64,000 nucleotides of DNA from Palsa-883 sp963847615 (GCA_963847615.1 CAWKAN010000016.1:372001-436000); one strand, 5' to 3'; positions 24,905-33,591 are shown, counted from the stretch's first letter. Notes: a model not told the origin generated them from the sequence alone. Program-made: numbers and translations.

Positions 24905-25867
24905 ATGCCCGCTTTCAAGGACTACGTGCCGCACGGCGTGATCCCGGCGACGCTGCTCGCCCTGCACGACGACTTCAGCATCGACGAGCCCGGCACCCGC
25001 CGCCACCTGCGCGACGTCGCCGCGACCCGCGGGCTGTCGGCGATCACGGTGAACGGCCATGCCTCCGAGGTGCACGCCTGCAGCTTCGACGAGCAGCAGC
25101 GCATCCTCGACCTGACGCTGGAGGAGATCGGCGACCAGCTGCCGGTGATCAGCGGCGTCTGGGCCGACGGCAGCGCCAACGCGGCGCGGATCGCGCGGAT
25201 GGCGGCGGCGCACGGCGCCTCGGCGCTGCTGGTGTTCCCCTCGCAGGTGTTCGCCATGGGCGGGCAACTGCGCCCGGAGATGGCGATCGCCCACCTGTCC
25301 ACCATCGCCGCGGCGACCGACCTGCCGCTGATCGTGTTCGCCTATGCGGAACGCTCGACGCTGAGCTATCCGCTGGAGACCCTGGTGCGCATGGCCGAGG
25401 CGGTGCCGACGATCCGCGCCATCAAGGACTGGAGCAACGACCCGATGCTGCACGAGCGGCAGATCCGCACGCTGCAGTCGCTGCCCCGACCGGTGAACGT
25501 GCTGAGCACGCACAGCGCCTGGCTGATGAGCTCGCTGGTGCTGGGCTGCAACGGGCTGCTGTCCGGGGCGGGCAGCGTCATTCCGGACCTGCAGGCGGCG
25601 CTGTGGCGGGCGGTGCAGGCGAACGACCTGGCGCGGGCGCGGGCGATCAACGACCGCATCTATCCGCTGGCGCAGGCGTTCTACGCGGCGCCGGCGCTCG
25701 ACATGCACAACCGCATGAAGGAGTGCCTGGTGCTGCTGGGCCGCATGCAGCGCGCGGTGGTGCGCCCGCCGCTGGTGCGGATCACGGATGCCGAGCGGGA
25801 ACGGCTGCGCGCGGCCCTGCGTGCGGCGGGCATCGGCGAGGCCGGGGCCTTGGGCCTGGCGGCGTGA
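24905..25867 (+). CDS. Dihydrodipicolinate synthase (DapA)-family aldolase/lyase
   Basis: A 320-residue (beta/alpha)8 lyase of the DapA/NanA class I aldolase family. The Schiff-base lysine is in IRAIKDWSNDP and the catalytic tyrosine region is LPLIVFAYAERST. The usual GTTGE loop is replaced by VNGHASEV, a variant of lyases that are not true lysine-pathway DapA. The substrate is probably a 2-keto-3-deoxy acid, perhaps the product of the glucarate dehydratase encoded at 12975, but that is inference. The start at 24905 follows GGAGGCGACG. It begins only 71 bp beyond the end of the putative element, so its native promoter may have been displaced. Confidence 0.88.
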   Translation: MPAFKDYVPHGVIPATLLALHDDFSIDEPGTRRHLRDVAATRGLSAITVNGHASEVHACSFDEQQRILDLTLEEIGDQLPVISGVWADGSANAARIARMAAAHGASALLVFPSQVFAMGGQLRPEMAIAHLSTIAAATDLPLIVFAYAERSTLSYPLETLVRMAEAVPTIRAIKDWSNDPMLHERQIRTLQSLPRPVNVLSTHSAWLMSSLVLGCNGLLSGAGSVIPDLQAALWRAVQANDLARARAINDRIYPLAQAFYAAPALDMHNRMKECLVLLGRMQRAVVRPPLVRITDAERERLRAALRAAGIGEAGALGLAA

Positions 25868-25909
25868 TCCGCGGTACTCCGGCCCTACAGGGGGTCACGC
25901 GGTAACGCG

Positions 25910-26488
25910 CTAATACCCGAGCGGTGTCTTTCGCCATTCGGCCCAGTCGATCAGACCATGATCCTTTCCGACCTCGAATGCCTCCGGGCCTGCCGGGTCG
26001 CAAAACACCATGAGGTTCGGGTGCCCGGCGCGGGCGCTCGGCACGATCAGGCCATCACGGCCGAGGAAATATGCGACCTCGGCGATTTCCTGGGTGCGCG
26101 GGTACTCCTGCTCGCGCTCGGCATACGACAATTGCCCGAATGTGGTTATCAGCAGACCAAGCGAACTGAGCGCCTCAAGCGACCCGAAACGCAGGCAGGA
26201 AGCGAGCCTGATATCAAGCTCGAACAAGCGATAACGTACTTGCGACGGAATGACCGGCTGTCCGCGCGCGAGGTGGAAGTAGATCTCGGCGATGGCTCCA
26301 TCGGCCCTTGTCGAAGTGTAGAGCACATCGAAGGTGCGGTCGTCCCACCGGCCGCCGACCGCACTGCACTGGACCGGGTCGCGACCGTCGCGGACGACCC
26401 GCCACGCCCGACCCGCGAACGCTTCCGCCGGCAGGGTCTCAAGGGCGTCGAGAAGGCGGCTGTCGCGCGCAGGCCTGCCGGCGGCCAT
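25910..26488 (-). CDS. RES-domain toxin (NAD+ phosphorylase type)
   Basis: A 192-residue RES-family toxin. Characterised members degrade NAD+ by phosphorolysis. Named-motif residues appear as WRVV near 28, GGRWDDRTFDVLYTSTRADGAIAEIYFHLARG (conserved Arg, Tyr, Glu and the RES-like core), and later SAEREQEYPRTQEIA and HPNLMVFCDP. It follows the Xre antitoxin gene with only 3 bp between, a standard Xre-RES (ParST-like) operon order. The C-terminal GLIDWAEWRKTPLGY is typical. Transcription runs leftward, converging on the DapA-family gene. Confidence 0.88.
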   Translation of the reverse strand: MAAGRPARDSRLLDALETLPAEAFAGRAWRVVRDGRDPVQCSAVGGRWDDRTFDVLYTSTRADGAIAEIYFHLARGQPVIPSQVRYRLFELDIRLASCLRFGSLEALSSLGLLITTFGQLSYAEREQEYPRTQEIAEVAYFLGRDGLIVPSARAGHPNLMVFCDPAGPEAFEVGKDHGLIDWAEWRKTPLGY

Positions 26489-26491
26489 GGC

Positions 26492-26839
26492 CTAAAGATA
26501 GACGTCCGCATCGAGGCGATCGAGCACGCGCAACACGTCTTCGGAGCGATTTTGGTTGATGAGATCGATGGCACGGTGGCCGCCGAGTTGGGGATGCCGC
26601 GCGTAGAGCCATGTCCTGATTTCGTCAGCCGAGTAGTACTCGCGCAATCGGCCAACGACGTAATGCAGGTCCGACAGCACGAGCTGCGTACTGGGTTGCG
26701 GTTTGACCGCACCGGATTTCCAGCGCGATACGGTTGCCTTCGAGACATCGACGATATTGGCGATGTCGGTCCCGCTCAGGCCACCGTCCTCGGCCAGCTC
26801 ATCAATGTAGCGTGGCACGGCCCCGGATTTTGTGCTCAT
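26492..26839 (-). CDS. Xre/MbcA/ParS-type antitoxin
   Basis: A 115-residue antitoxin with an N-terminal helix-turn-helix (GLSGTDIANIVDVSKATVSRWKSG) and a C-terminal toxin-binding domain of the DUF2384 kind (SDLHYVVGRLREYYSADEIRTWLYARHPQLGGHRAIDLI). In this family the C-terminal domain plugs the RES toxin active site and the N-terminus represses the operon. The start overlaps the stop of an upstream frame as ATGA (26839-26836). That upstream frame is the tail of a gene broken by the MITE at 26970, so the antitoxin was originally the second gene of a three-gene operon. Confidence 0.88.
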   Translation of the reverse strand: MSTKSGAVPRYIDELAEDGGLSGTDIANIVDVSKATVSRWKSGAVKPQPSTQLVLSDLHYVVGRLREYYSADEIRTWLYARHPQLGGHRAIDLINQNRSEDVLRVLDRLDADVYL

Positions 26840-27482
26840 AGCCGATCCGCCCTGACCGCTGGTCCGCTCGCGACTCGCGGTGCGACAGGCCGTGCTCGGG
26901 GTGTCTCCGCGCCGCGGGTCTCATGCAGTTGCTCGAACACATCCCGAAGTTGTTCGATCTTCCGGCTTCGCTCATATGGCGTTGACTGTTGGACGGCCCG
27001 TAGGGCGGAAAAGCGCAGCGCCTTCCGCCATCGCCGGGCGAGCCGCTCGCATCTGCCGACGTCCCCAACAACATATCCCGCCACCGTCCGACGGCGGAAG
27101 GCGCTGCGCTTTTCCGCCCTACGGGGCCGTCCAACCGTCAACGCCATATGAGCCTCCGGCTTTGCTCGTTCCACCGGCTCATCAGTTTGGTCGCGTCAAT
27201 TCCGCGCTTCGCCGCCTCGGCCATGGGGGGTTTCAGCGCCTTGATCTGGCGGGCGCGGCGATCGGCCGCGGTCATCGGACCATTAAGGAAATAATGCTCG
27301 CGTTTGCGGTCGGCAACCGCCTGAAGTCGGTCCATCGCCTGGAACGCCCGATACGCCGGAAACCGTGACGCGGCATGGAGATCCGCAGGTTTCCCATGCG
27401 CTTCGCCAATTCGGAGATCGCAGCCGATCGGCGAGGCGACAGCGGTCGTGCTGGCAGCGAAGGGCAGGATTTGCGCTGACAT
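26836..27482 (-). pseudogene. First gene of the Xre-RES operon, split by a MITE
   Basis: The 5' part (27482 to about 27155) encodes MSAQILPFAASTTAVASPIG... up to ATKLMSRWNEQSR. The 3' part (26969 to 26836) encodes ...RKIEQLRDVFEQLHETRGAE and the stop that overlaps the antitoxin start. Removing the 185-bp element and one 9-bp duplication leaves exactly 151 codons in one frame, a 150-residue protein. It contains GPMTAADRRARQIKALKPPM and a basic, helical C-terminus; I recognise no family. The broken 5' part now runs into element sequence and stops at 27138. Whether the operon promoter still reaches xre through the MITE is unknown. Confidence 0.8.
26970..27154 (+). mobile_element. MITE-like element, copy B (complete, 185 bp)
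   Basis: Terminal inverted repeats of about 60 bp start GCTCATATGGCGTTGACTG on the left and GGCTCATATGGCGTTGACG on the right (minus strand). The inner arm is the GTAGGGCGGAAAAGCGCAGC repeat, and about 60 bp of unique centre include AACAACATATCCCGCC. Flanks are TCCGGCTTC (26961-26969) and TCCGGCTTT (27155-27163), a 9-bp target duplication with one difference. One C is missing in the left arm relative to copies C and D. It is inserted inside a gene. Confidence 0.92.
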
Positions 27483-27758
27483 GCGGATGCCGCATTGGTG
27501 TTTCAGAAGCACTCTAGTATGAAACTAAAATGCCGTCAAACGCCGCGATCCCACCGGTCGGCCTCCCTCCGTCGGCTGGCGACCGGGCGCCGAAGCGCAC
27601 CCACCGGTCGCCTGCTCCTTTCGCTGGCCTGTACAGCGATCCCGGTGCACGAAGCCGGCTTCGCACCGCAGGCCGGGCCGCGCTGGCACCGTCCGCCGGC
27701 GCCGCACCACACCCGCCGCCATCATGGCGGGCGCGCCGGGCCGGCGGCGCGGGCGGGA
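27155..27758. other. Mostly 5' part of the split gene, then non-coding
   Basis: Bases 27155-27482 belong to the split gene. From 27483 to 27758 (upstream of the split gene and downstream of the convergent alcohol dehydrogenase gene) I see no gene; the operon promoter presumably lies near 27490-27540, where the only A/T-rich stretch occurs. Confidence 0.4.
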
Positions 27759-28946
27759 CTACGCGTTGCGCGCCGCGCCGCGCCACACCTCGCGATACAG
27801 CCCGATGATCTCGGCCTTGTCGGGAATGCGCGGGTTGTTGTTCGGGCTGCCGGAGGCCAGCGCCTGCTCCGCCATCAGCTCCAGCCTGGCGTTCCAGACC
27901 GCCTCGTTGATGCCGTATTCCGGCGGGCTGGGCACCGCCAGGTCCTTGTTCAACGCCTCCAGCCCGCTGACCAGCCGGGCACAGGCCGGGCCATCGGCAT
28001 CGGTCGGCGCGGCGAGGCCGATGCGCCGCGCCGCCTCGGCATAGCGCGCCGGGGCCGCCTCGACCGAAAAGCGGGTGACCGCCGGCAGCAGCATGGCGTT
28101 GGACAGGCCGTGCGGCACGTGGAAATGCGCCCCGATCGGGCGCGACATGCCGTGCACCAGCGCCACCGAGGCGTTGCTGAAGGCCAGCCCCGCCTGGGTG
28201 GCGCCGAGCATCATCCCCTCGCGCGCCGCGGCGTTGGTCGGCTCCTGGTAGGCGGTGCGCAGATGCGCGCCGATCAACGCCATGGCGGACACCGCGAAGG
28301 CGTCGGAGAACGGGTTGGCGCGGCGCGAGACATAGGCCTCCAGCGCGTGGGTCAGGCTGTCCACGCCGGTGTCCGCGGTGGTGCGCTGCGGCACGCTGTA
28401 GGTCAGCTCGTAATCGACGATGGCGGCCAGCGGCAGCGCGCCGAGGCCGGCGATCAGCATCTTCTCGTCGCGCTCGGTGTCGGTGATGACGGTGAAGCGG
28501 GTGCACTCGCTGCCGGTGCCGGCGGTGGTGGGGATGGCGATCACCGGCCAGTCGGCGCGATCGGCCGCGAACGGCACCTTGTAGTCGCGCATGATCCCGC
28601 CGCCGGTGGCCAGGATCGCCATCGCCTTCGCGGTGTCGATCGGCGAGCCGCCGCCGAAGCCGATCAGGCAGTCGTAGTTGCCGGATTTGAGCTGCCGGAC
28701 GCCGGCTTCGATGACGCTGTCGACCGGCTCGGGAATGGTGTCGCTGAACACCCCGGCGGCGATGCCCACCTCTTCCAGCGGCACCAGGCAGCGGCGGATC
28801 AGGCCGGAGGAGACCATGAACGGATCGGTGACCACCAGGGGACGCGACAGCCCGAACTTGGCCAGCACATCGGCCACCTGGGTCACGCCGCCCCCGGCGA
28901 CCAGCAGCAGGCGGGGTGCGGCGATGGTGGCGTTGACAGCGGTCAT
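27759..28946 (-). CDS. Iron-containing alcohol dehydrogenase
   Basis: A 395-residue group III (Fe-dependent) alcohol dehydrogenase. It has the NAD-binding GFGGGSPIDTAKA, IPTTAGTGSECTRFTVI, and metal-ligand regions TTADTGVDSLTHALEAYVS (Asp and His) and FSNASVALVHGMSRPIGAHFHVPHGLSNA (two His). The C-terminal SGSPNNNPRIPDKAEIIGLYREVW matches the maleylacetate-reductase/1,3-propanediol-dehydrogenase-like branch, but the substrate is open. The start at 28946 follows GGAGG. Upstream 280 bp, including half a REP palindrome, separate it from a class III aminotransferase on the same strand. Confidence 0.93.
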   Translation of the reverse strand: MTAVNATIAAPRLLLVAGGGVTQVADVLAKFGLSRPLVVTDPFMVSSGLIRRCLVPLEEVGIAAGVFSDTIPEPVDSVIEAGVRQLKSGNYDCLIGFGGGSPIDTAKAMAILATGGGIMRDYKVPFAADRADWPVIAIPTTAGTGSECTRFTVITDTERDEKMLIAGLGALPLAAIVDYELTYSVPQRTTADTGVDSLTHALEAYVSRRANPFSDAFAVSAMALIGAHLRTAYQEPTNAAAREGMMLGATQAGLAFSNASVALVHGMSRPIGAHFHVPHGLSNAMLLPAVTRFSVEAAPARYAEAARRIGLAAPTDADGPACARLVSGLEALNKDLAVPSPPEYGINEAVWNARLELMAEQALASGSPNNNPRIPDKAEIIGLYREVWRGAARNA

Positions 28947-29200
28947 TGGACGTCCTCCGGTCTGCTCCCCGCCGCGCGAAATGATGGCGCTTCCATCGGT
29001 TGGCGCGGTCGGTGTCGCGTGCGGGGTTACCCGGGGGAGTTGCGGGCAGCCGCACGCCAGGACCTGGTTCATACCAAGCGCCCGGCGACCCGTCGAAGGG
29101 TCAATCCTTCGCCTGTCGCGGGCTTGCCCACGCCGCCGACCGCGGCCTGGTTGCCTGACGGTCAAACCGAAGCGGCGTTCACCGGTCTGCGACGACGAAC

Positions 29201-29230
29201 GGCGGAATGCGCTGCGCTGTTCCGCCCTAC
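29201..29230. repeat. Half REP palindrome overlapping a stop codon
   Basis: A single 30-bp arm (GGCGGAATGCGCTGCGCTGT... ending CCTAC) of the family seen at 12849, 17457 and 19208. On the minus strand its terminal GTAG supplies the TAG stop (29229-29227) of the aminotransferase gene. Confidence 0.8.
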
Positions 29231-30549
29231 GCCGCCACCGCCGCCAGCAGCGACCGGCGCGAGGCCAGGAATTCCTCCACCGCGCCGGCCAGCTGGTCGC
29301 ACTCGGCATCGCCGATCGGCAGCGACAGCGTCATCATGCCGCGCCGCGCCAGCCAGATGCCCTGGGCCAGCATGTCGAAGAAGAACAGCTCCTTCAGCTT
29401 GGCGTCGCCCTTGGCGGCATCCGCCGGGGAACGGATCGGCCCCCGCATCATGTGCACCGCCATCATCGACCCGCGCCCGGTGAACTGCACCGGCGCATCC
29501 GCCGCGCGGCACAGCGCGTTCAACCGCTCGCGCAACGCATCGCCCCGCGCGTTCAGCGCCGCCGCCGCCGCCGGCGTATACACCTCGGTCAGCCCGGCCA
29601 GCCCGGCCGACATCGTCAGCACGTTGTTGTTGAACGTCCCGGCGTGCGGCAGCGCGTTGGCCCGCCGCGGATCGAACATGTCGATGATGTCGGCCCGGCC
29701 GCCGAACGCGCCGAACGACATTCCGCCGCCGATATACTTGCCCAGCGTGGTCAGGTCGGGCTTCACCCCGACCACCGACTGCAACCCGCCCGGCGCCAGG
29801 CGCGAGGTCATCACCTCGTCGAAGATCAGCAGCGCGCCGACCCGCGCGCTCGCCGCGCGCAGCGCGTGCAGATACGCCGGCTCGGCCTGGATGCAGCCGC
29901 CGCCGCCCAGCATCGGCTCCAGCACCACCGCCGCCAGCTCCGCCGCATGAAGCTCGATCAGCGCCAGCGTCGCCGCGGTGTCGTTGTACGGCGCCAGCAC
30001 GAAGTCGAACGGCGCGTTGATCGGGCTGCCGCCGGCGGCGAAGGTGAACACCGCGCCGTGGTAGCCGCCCTGCATCACCATCACCTTGGGCCGGCGGGTG
30101 AACACCCGGGCCAGGCTGATCGCCATCAGGTTGGCCTCGGTGCCGGAGTTGGTGAAGCGCACCCGCTCCAGCCCGAAGCGGTCGCACACGGCGCGGGCAA
30201 ACCGCGCCTCCAGCAGGTTGTGGGCGCCGAGGTTGATGCCGCCGTCCAGCGCGCGGTCAACCGCAGCGCGGATCACCTTGTGCGAGTGGCCAAATATCCC
30301 CGCGGTGTACTCGCCCAGGAAGTCGACGTATTCCGCCCCGTCCAGGTCCCACAGCCGGCAGCCGGCGCCGCGCGCGATGGCGAGCGGGAACGGCGCATAG
30401 AACAACACCGTGCGGGTGTTGCCGCCGGGCATCACCGCGGTCGCCTCGACATAGCGGGCGAGGCTGTTGGCGTTGCGCGCGACATAGGCCTCCTTGGCCT
30501 CGGCCAAAGCGGCATCGATGTCGGCATTGCGCAGGTCGGCCTCGGCCAT
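29227..30549 (-). CDS. Class III aminotransferase (glutamate-1-semialdehyde aminomutase-like)
   Basis: A 440-residue PLP enzyme of fold type I. Landmarks are YVEATAVMPGGNTRTVLFYAPFP at the start, WDLDGAEYVDFLGEYTAGIFGHSH, FTNSGTEANLMAISLARV, GYHGAVFTF, the PLP-binding IFDEVMTSRLAPGGLQ, and Lys in TTLGKYIGGGMSFGAFGG. It resembles HemL-like members that act on other amino acids or amines rather than housekeeping HemL (the N-terminus has a 40-residue extension). The start at 30549 follows GGAGG. The C-terminus (SRRSLLAAVAA) runs directly into a REP arm that provides the stop. Confidence 0.88.
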   Translation of the reverse strand: MAEADLRNADIDAALAEAKEAYVARNANSLARYVEATAVMPGGNTRTVLFYAPFPLAIARGAGCRLWDLDGAEYVDFLGEYTAGIFGHSHKVIRAAVDRALDGGINLGAHNLLEARFARAVCDRFGLERVRFTNSGTEANLMAISLARVFTRRPKVMVMQGGYHGAVFTFAAGGSPINAPFDFVLAPYNDTAATLALIELHAAELAAVVLEPMLGGGGCIQAEPAYLHALRAASARVGALLIFDEVMTSRLAPGGLQSVVGVKPDLTTLGKYIGGGMSFGAFGGRADIIDMFDPRRANALPHAGTFNNNVLTMSAGLAGLTEVYTPAAAAALNARGDALRERLNALCRAADAPVQFTGRGSMMAVHMMRGPIRSPADAAKGDAKLKELFFFDMLAQGIWLARRGMMTLSLPIGDAECDQLAGAVEEFLASRRSLLAAVAA

Positions 30550-30692
30550 TGTGTCCTCCACTCGTATGCGGTGGCAGTTTGCCCATCAGCCAAGCCGCTG
30601 GGCAACACCTACCCAGGATGCGGCGGACACGATACATCGGCCGGACGACCCAGCGGAACGACCCACCAGAGCGACAGGAAAGTCGAGTGCGC

Positions 30693-31208
30693 ATGGACCT
30701 GAAGGACCACATCCGGGGGATCCCGGACTTTCCCAAGCCGGGGATCTTCTTCTACGACATCTCCACCCTGCTGCGCGACGCCGATGCCTGGCAGGTGGCG
30801 ATGGGCCGCATGGCCAAGGCGGTGCGGGCGCACCATCCCGACCTGCTGGCGGGGGTGGAAAGCCGCGGCTTCCTGATCGCCGCGCCACTGGCGCTGAAGC
30901 TGGGCTGCGGCTTCGTCATGCTGCGCAAGCGGGGCAAGCTGCCGGGCTACACGGTCGGGCTGGAATACGCGCTGGAATACGGCGCCGACCACATCGAGAT
31001 CCAGGCCGACGCGGTCGAGCCCGGCCAGCGCGTGGTGGTGGTGGACGACCTGCTGGCGACCGGCGGCACCATGGCGGCGGGCATCGCGCTGCTGCGCAAG
31101 GTCGGCGCGGTGGTGCCGGCGGCGGCGGCGCTGATCGAGCTGAGTTTTCTCAACGGCCGCGCCCGCCTCGATGTGCCGTTCGAGACGCTGGTCAGCTACA
31201 ACTCGTAG
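30693..31208 (+). CDS. apt: Adenine phosphoribosyltransferase
   Basis: A 171-residue type I phosphoribosyltransferase salvaging adenine to AMP. It shows the N-terminal hood IRGIPDFPKPGIFFYDISTLL, GVESRGFLIAAPLA, and the PRPP-binding motif VVVVDDLLATGGT. LRKRGKLPGYTVGLEYALEYG is the flexible catalytic loop. Length is canonical. The start at 30693 was preferred over the upstream in-frame 30549 because homologues begin MDLKDHIRxIPDFP. It diverges from the aminotransferase. Confidence 0.96.
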   Translation: MDLKDHIRGIPDFPKPGIFFYDISTLLRDADAWQVAMGRMAKAVRAHHPDLLAGVESRGFLIAAPLALKLGCGFVMLRKRGKLPGYTVGLEYALEYGADHIEIQADAVEPGQRVVVVDDLLATGGTMAAGIALLRKVGAVVPAAAALIELSFLNGRARLDVPFETLVSYNS

Positions 31209-31537
31209 CACGCCGCCCGGCGAGACCGCCGCGCCCACCCGCCCCCCTCGCCCACTCCCAGTAAAGGGTTCCAAGAGCCTGCCCCGGCGAAGGCCGGGGG
31301 CGAGCCCTTGGCGGGGTTCCCAATGGTACTAACTGGGGGGCAGCGCCCCTTGGTGGGGTCCGGGGCGAAGCCCCGGCCTTGCTTTCGTTCACCCGATTGC
31401 CCTGCCGCCCCACCCGCCGCTTCACCGCCACATCCCGGTCGCAACTTTGCCGCCGGCGCCGGATCAGCTAGGAGGATAGCGCGGCGCCGGCCGTTCGCCT
31501 GGCCGGCCACCGCCCTCGCGCAGGAGGAGGCATTGGC
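31209..31537. repeat. GC-rich dispersed repeat block
   Basis: No gene. The stretch 31250-31385 contains CCCAGTAAAGGGTTCCAAG, GGGGGCGAGCCCTTGGCGGG and GGGGCGAAGCCCCGGCC, each able to fold. Closely related modules recur at 37940-38040 and 51655-51985. AGGAGGAGG at about 31522-31530 is the ribosome-binding site of the next gene. Confidence 0.7.
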
Positions 31538-32695
31538 GTGACAGACCCCCTGCCGCCGCTCGCGCGGCGACACCTCGTCGGCCTGATCGCCGGCCCGCTG
31601 CTGCTGGGCCGCGGCAGGACCGCGCGCGCCGCCGCCGCCCCGCCCACCGCCACCCCACGCACCGCCGCCCCACCCAGCAACGCCCCACCCGCCACCGCCC
31701 CACCCACCACCGCCATGATCCCGGCCGTGCCGTTCCCCGAGGGCGCGACCATCCTGGTCGCCGGCCCCGACGGCGGGCGCCTCGGACGCTGGGGCGAGGC
31801 GATCGAGACGGCGCTGGGGGCGGGACTGCCACCCGGCACCAAGGTCCAGACGACGTGCAGCGGCGGGGTCGATGGGGTGACCGGCGCCAACCAGTTCGAG
31901 GCCCGGGTGCAGCCGGATGGCGGCACGGTGCTGCTGGTGCCCGGGGCGGCAGCGCTCGACTGGCTGGTCGGCGACCCGCGGGCCCATTTCGACGTCGCGC
32001 ATTGGGTCCCGATCATGGCGGGGGTGACGCCGGGGATCATCATGGCGCGGCCCGCCGCGACCCGGCCGGGCGCCGATCGCATCGTGCGGGTTGCCGCCTC
32101 CGGGCCGGTCGGACCGCAACTGCCGGCGCTGCTCGGGCTCGACCTGTTGGGCATGCGGGTCGCGCCGGTGTTCGGCCTGGTGGAGCCGGAGGCGGCACAC
32201 GCGGCGTTTGTCGCCGACAAGGCCGACGCGGTGCTGGTTTGCGGGCAGAACGCCCCGCAGCAGGTGGCCGCGCTGCGGCAAGCCGGCGGCGAGGCGCTGG
32301 TGGTGCTTGGCGCAGTCGATGCCAGCGGCACGCCTGGTCGCGATCCCGCCTTCCCGGAGGTGCCGACCCTGGCGGAGCTGTACACCGAGCGGCATCGAAC
32401 CAAGCCGTTCGGCGCGCGCTACGATGCCTGGCGGGCCGCCGCCGCGGCGGCGCAGCTGGCGTTCGGGCTGGTGCTGCCGCGGCTGACCTCGGCGGCGCTG
32501 GTCGCGCTGTGGCGCGCCGCGGCCAGCCACGCCATCGAGCAGCCCGAGGTGCGGGCGCTGGCCGACAGCTTCGCGGTGCGGCCGCTGGAGGGCGTCGCCG
32601 CGGCCGCCGCGATGACCGGTATCGCGGTCAACCCCGCCGCGCTGCTCGAACTGCGCGGGTGGCTCGCCACACGGTTCAACTGGCGCCCGACCTGA
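31538..32695 (+). CDS. Exported TctC/Bug-like substrate-binding protein, Tat-type signal
   Basis: A 385-residue protein starting with GTG behind AGGAGGAGG. The N-terminus LARRHLVGLIAGPLLLGRGRTARA has twin arginines before a hydrophobic stretch and an A-x-A-like site, followed by a Pro/Ala/Thr-rich linker (30-60). From about 65 the pattern ATILVAGPDGG...GEAIETALGAGLPPGTKVQT...GANQFEARVQPDGGTVLLVPG resembles tripartite tricarboxylate receptor (TctC/Bug) proteins, then VAHWVPIMAGVTPGIIMARP and PEVPTLAELY. Similarity is loose, so this is a tentative call. No transporter genes adjoin it. Confidence 0.6.
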   Translation: MTDPLPPLARRHLVGLIAGPLLLGRGRTARAAAAPPTATPRTAAPPSNAPPATAPPTTAMIPAVPFPEGATILVAGPDGGRLGRWGEAIETALGAGLPPGTKVQTTCSGGVDGVTGANQFEARVQPDGGTVLLVPGAAALDWLVGDPRAHFDVAHWVPIMAGVTPGIIMARPAATRPGADRIVRVAASGPVGPQLPALLGLDLLGMRVAPVFGLVEPEAAHAAFVADKADAVLVCGQNAPQQVAALRQAGGEALVVLGAVDASGTPGRDPAFPEVPTLAELYTERHRTKPFGARYDAWRAAAAAAQLAFGLVLPRLTSAALVALWRAAASHAIEQPEVRALADSFAVRPLEGVAAAAAMTGIAVNPAALLELRGWLATRFNWRPT

Positions 32696-32822
32696 GCCGG
32701 CGCAGGGGTTCCCGCGACGGTGTCGCCGGCGCCGCTTTAACCGCACGTTAACCGTGCCGGTGCCATACTGCCCGGTGTTCCTAAGCGCCAGGACGGCGTA
32801 TCCACAGTGATCGCGTCCCAAA

Positions 32823-33311
32823 ATGCCGAACGACATCAGTATTCCGGCGACCCCGCTGATCCAATCCGGCAACGACGCCATTGCGCCGGTCCGGCCCGCC
32901 GCCGCGACCACCTCGACCGACCAGGCCGCGTCGCCGCAAGCGCCGCCGCAAGCGCCGCCGTCGTCGTCGCCCAATCCGGTGCTGCAACTGGATGCCGCGC
33001 TGGGCCTCGTCGTCATCGAGTTTCGCAATGCAGCCGGCACCGTCACCAGCTCGATCCCGAGCCAGCAGCAGCTCGACGCCTATCGGCTGTGGCAGACGGC
33101 CGGAATCGGCTCGCCGCCCTATTCCGACACCTCCGAGGCGGGCAGTGTCGCCGCGCCCGGCCGGCCAACGGCAGCGGTCCCGCCGCCGGCCGCGGCGCCG
33201 GCAGCCACGCCGACAGCTGCACCAGCGGCATCGGCGGCTGCGCCCGGAACGCCGCACCCCCTCCCCGGCGGCGACAGCCACCCCGCGCACTCATCCACCA
33301 AGGGCACCTGA
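32823..33311 (+). CDS. FlaG-like or hypothetical protein with Pro/Ala-rich ends
   Basis: A 162-residue protein. Residues about 48-95 (NPVLQLDAALGLVVIEFRNAAGTVTSSIPSQQQLDAYRLW) are a compact block whose alternation (VV-x-F/V-x-N-x-x-G-x-V-x-x-x-IP) resembles flagellar FlaG and related alphaproteobacterial proteins. The rest is Ala/Pro/Ser low complexity, with a run of P-A-A-A-P-A-A repeats at 115-145. No other flagellar gene lies nearby, so the link is weak. The start at 32823 lacks a strong Shine-Dalgarno. It is monocistronic between a TctC-like gene and the convergent aioA. Confidence 0.5.
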   Translation: MPNDISIPATPLIQSGNDAIAPVRPAAATTSTDQAASPQAPPQAPPSSSPNPVLQLDAALGLVVIEFRNAAGTVTSSIPSQQQLDAYRLWQTAGIGSPPYSDTSEAGSVAAPGRPTAAVPPPAAAPAATPTAAPAASAAAPGTPHPLPGGDSHPAHSSTKGT

Positions 33312-33591
33312 TCCCAGCCGGCGGCAGGCCAGCCGGCGGCACGATTGTATCGCCCGCGGTTGCCGGGCGACCGTGGTGGAGCCGACGCCGCCCTGGCGGC
33401 GATCGATCGATGCTTCCGCAACCTCGGCAGCTATCGCGCGCAGCTCACATCGCTGATAACCGGCCAATCCCGTTCCACCGGAGCACCGAAATCGCGGCCT
33501 CCGGAGGCAAGCGGTCTACGATGCCGACCAGCGGCAGCGGTGCACCCTGCAACGCTGCCGCCCGGTCGCCTGCTCCGGTCGCGTCCGGCAC

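Noticed and set aside
26880..27368. Small frames in and around each MITE copy giving recurrent RRAEKRSAFRHRRASRSH peptides
   Set aside because: The same peptide arises at all copies because the element is repeated. The frames are not bounded by ribosome-binding sites, and the arms are palindromic.
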